DNA of 64,000 nucleotides, from NCBI GenBank assembly GCA_942491415.1, contig CALOAD010000014.1, positions 496,001 through 560,000 on the forward strand, in the 5' to 3' direction. The notes beneath the pieces were generated by a model. It searched no databases. It saw only the letters and a list, made by a program, of their open reading frames with translations, and had not been told where the DNA came from. The position numbers and the translations under genes were made by a program. Source of the stretch: CALOAD01 sp942491415 (GTDB lineage Bacteria; Cyanobacteriota; Vampirovibrionia; Gastranaerophilales; CALOAD01). Positions 62,596-64,000 of the stretch are shown here, piece by piece. Position 1 is the stretch's first letter, and each line of letters starts with the position of its first letter.

Positions 62596-64000
62596 CTGTT
62601 TTGGTTTTCCTCGCTGTTGTTGTTCTTTTCCTTGTAGTCGTGGTTGTTGTCTTCCTCGCTGTTGTTGTTTTTTTAGCTGTCGTAGCAGATGCCTTTGGTC
62701 GCCCTCTTCTTTTAGGCTGTTCTGCATCTTGAACCGGCTCTTGAAGAGGTTTCTCTTGAGATATCTGAACTTCTTCTTTTTTAGGTTTTTCCATTAAAGC
62801 AACCGATGATTCTTTTACTTCAGCTATTTTAGAAGATTGAGTATTTACCAACTCTTTTTGAACTACCGCAGGTGATTCTTCTAAATGGCGAACCCTTCTT
62901 TGCGCAGGCATTGTTCTTCTGGTAGCAGGTTTACGATATGGAGTCCTTGGCTTTTTAATTTCTTGTTCATTTTTTTCAACTTGCTGAGGTTTTTGTTCAA
63001 ATGACTCTTCAAGTTCTCGAATTATAGTAAACACATCTTTTCTGTAATATCTAGGCATATATCTTTTAACAAAAGACGGTGAAAATGACGAAAACCTTAC
63101 AATATTTGATATCATAGGAGCAAGTCCTTTTGTAGAAAGATATTTTGTTACTTTTTCTTTGGTTATTTCTACATTATTGATTTTGTCACTTTTAATTTTT
63201 CTGTCCATTACAGAAGCCACAAGCGAAGGCATTGTGCTCACTTTTGTGCGAGGAGCGACTTGTAAAATATTTTTTCTGTTTTGTTGGTTTCCGACTCCAT
63301 TATTGCCATTACCATTTGGTCTTCTTTGTTGTCTTTGCGGTAATTTTATCTTTGAAGCTTTTGCTCTTTGCTCGCCTTCTTGTGGAGAAGCTGCAAAATT
63401 CAATTCTTCAATAACAGAACCTGCTCCTGCACATGCCGGACATTTTTTAGTAAATATTTCAGCTAAACTCTGACCTTGTCTGTGCCTTGTAAGTTCAACC
63501 AGCCCAAGATCTGACAATTGACCTACCTGAGGCTTAGCTTTGTCAGGTTCAAGCGCTAATTCAAGCTCTTCTAAAATGCACATTTTATCGATTCTATTTT
63601 CCATATCGATAAAGTCAATGATTATCATACCGCCAATATTTCTAAGTCTTAGCTGCCTTGCAATTTCATGAACAGACTCAAGGTTTGTTTTTCTAATGGT
63701 TTCATTTTGAGTAGCCGAACTTACAAATTTGCCGCTATTAACGTCTACAACTGTCAAAGCTTCTGTTTGCTGTATGAACAAATAACCACCGCTTGGTAGA
63801 TTTACTTTTGTGTTCAATGCCTGACGGATTTCTCTATCAATTCCTTTTGAAACTAATAAAGAATCGGTTCCTTTGTGAACAGAGACTTTTACATCTTTAT
63901 CCATATTCCAACTTTGCAGTAGTTGATTCGTTCTATGAAGCGCAAATGAAGTATCTACAACAATCTCATCAACTTTTTCACTACAAGCCTCTCTTATAAC
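62588..64000 (-). CDS. Ribonuclease E/G family protein, C-terminal part (cut by window edge)
   Basis: The frame is open to the window edge, so the N terminus is missing. The visible part has the DNase-I-like catalytic aspartates in TVVDVNSGKF and IIIDFIDMENR and the zinc-link CPACAG, which tethers protomers in RNase E; these positions identify the family. After the catalytic part the protein has about 250 residues of low-complexity tail, with Arg/Pro-rich segments, a RRGRPKA AT-hook-like motif, and a Thr/Lys/Arg-rich end (TARKTTTTTTRKRTTT). Such tails bind RNA or degradosome partners. Cyanobacterial RNase E enzymes have similar compact forms. The membrane-protein gene overlaps its stop. Confidence 0.88.
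   Translation of the reverse strand, partial: VIREACSEKVDEIVVDTSFALHRTNQLLQSWNMDKDVKVSVHKGTDSLLVSKGIDREIRQALNTKVNLPSGGYLFIQQTEALTVVDVNSGKFVSSATQNETIRKTNLESVHEIARQLRLRNIGGMIIIDFIDMENRIDKMCILEELELALEPDKAKPQVGQLSDLGLVELTRHRQGQSLAEIFTKKCPACAGAGSVIEELNFAASPQEGEQRAKASKIKLPQRQQRRPNGNGNNGVGNQQNRKNILQVAPRTKVSTMPSLVASVMDRKIKSDKINNVEITKEKVTKYLSTKGLAPMISNIVRFSSFSPSFVKRYMPRYYRKDVFTIIRELEESFEQKPQQVEKNEQEIKKPRTPYRKPATRRTMPAQRRVRHLEESPAVVQKELVNTQSSKIAEVKESSVALMEKPKKEEVQISQEKPLQEPVQDAEQPKRRGRPKASATTAKKTTTARKTTTTTTRKRTTTARKTKTDE

Overview
This window is AT-rich bacterial chromosome. It most resembles a non-photosynthetic relative of Cyanobacteria (Melainabacteria/Vampirovibrionia, gut Gastranaerophilales-like). 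The strongest clue is RNA polymerase: beta' is split into rpoC1 and a 1279-residue rpoC2 that begins with typical cyanobacterial RpoC2 sequence, yet no photosynthesis gene is present. A BamA-type Omp85 protein and a Skp/OmpH chaperone show an outer membrane. No tRNA, rRNA, CRISPR array, prophage or intact transposase was seen. The lineage call is an inference from gene content.

Layout. 1-2.5 kb: the end of queH and two acyl-CoA dehydratase activase-related proteins. 2.7-5.7 kb: an unknown protein, a HerA-like/Tudor-tailed protein and a Cys-rich FAS1 protein. 5.9-10.3 kb: a large phosphohexomutase, mtnA and an ImmA/IrrE-type zincin. 10.5-13.3 kb: bamA (with an apparent frameshift), skp and a Flp-pilin-like peptide. 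13.6-18.7 kb: a TPR protein, then yajQ-rimO-zupT-M23 peptidase on the + strand. 18.7-26.1 kb, minus strand: debranching enzyme and GT4 glycosyltransferase, then grpE-dnaJ-secreted propeller-methyltransferase. 26.3-32.1 kb: a superoxide dismutase-like gene, hypotheticals, gatB and a second TPR protein.

32.1-42.5 kb, minus strand: the transcription/translation block rplJ-rplL-rpoB-rpoC1-rpoC2, preceded by an L10 leader RNA and a good promoter. rpoC1 carries an apparent 1-nt frameshift. 42.5-43.2 kb is non-coding or nearly so and holds two nested pairs of perfect inverted repeats around a hairpin-rich core. 43.2-50.4 kb, plus strand: an XRE regulator, a P-loop kinase with nadD and yqeK, a hybrid histidine kinase with a LuxR-type response regulator and a secreted protein, and a DegT aminotransferase. 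50.5-64 kb, minus strand: a ribbon-helix-helix protein, prfB with a classical +1 programmed frameshift, secA, a 2090-residue coiled-coil protein with 114-bp internal repeats, a family 4 uracil-DNA glycosylase, a membrane protein and the 3' part of an RNase E/G gene.

Most of the window is housekeeping: transcription, ribosome stalk, translation termination, Sec export, outer-membrane assembly, NAD synthesis and polyglucan use. The parts least explained by known biology are the nested inverted-repeat element (42531-43160), the giant coiled-coil protein, the HerA-like protein lacking a P-loop, and the papain/C39-like protein at 27.5-28.9 kb.
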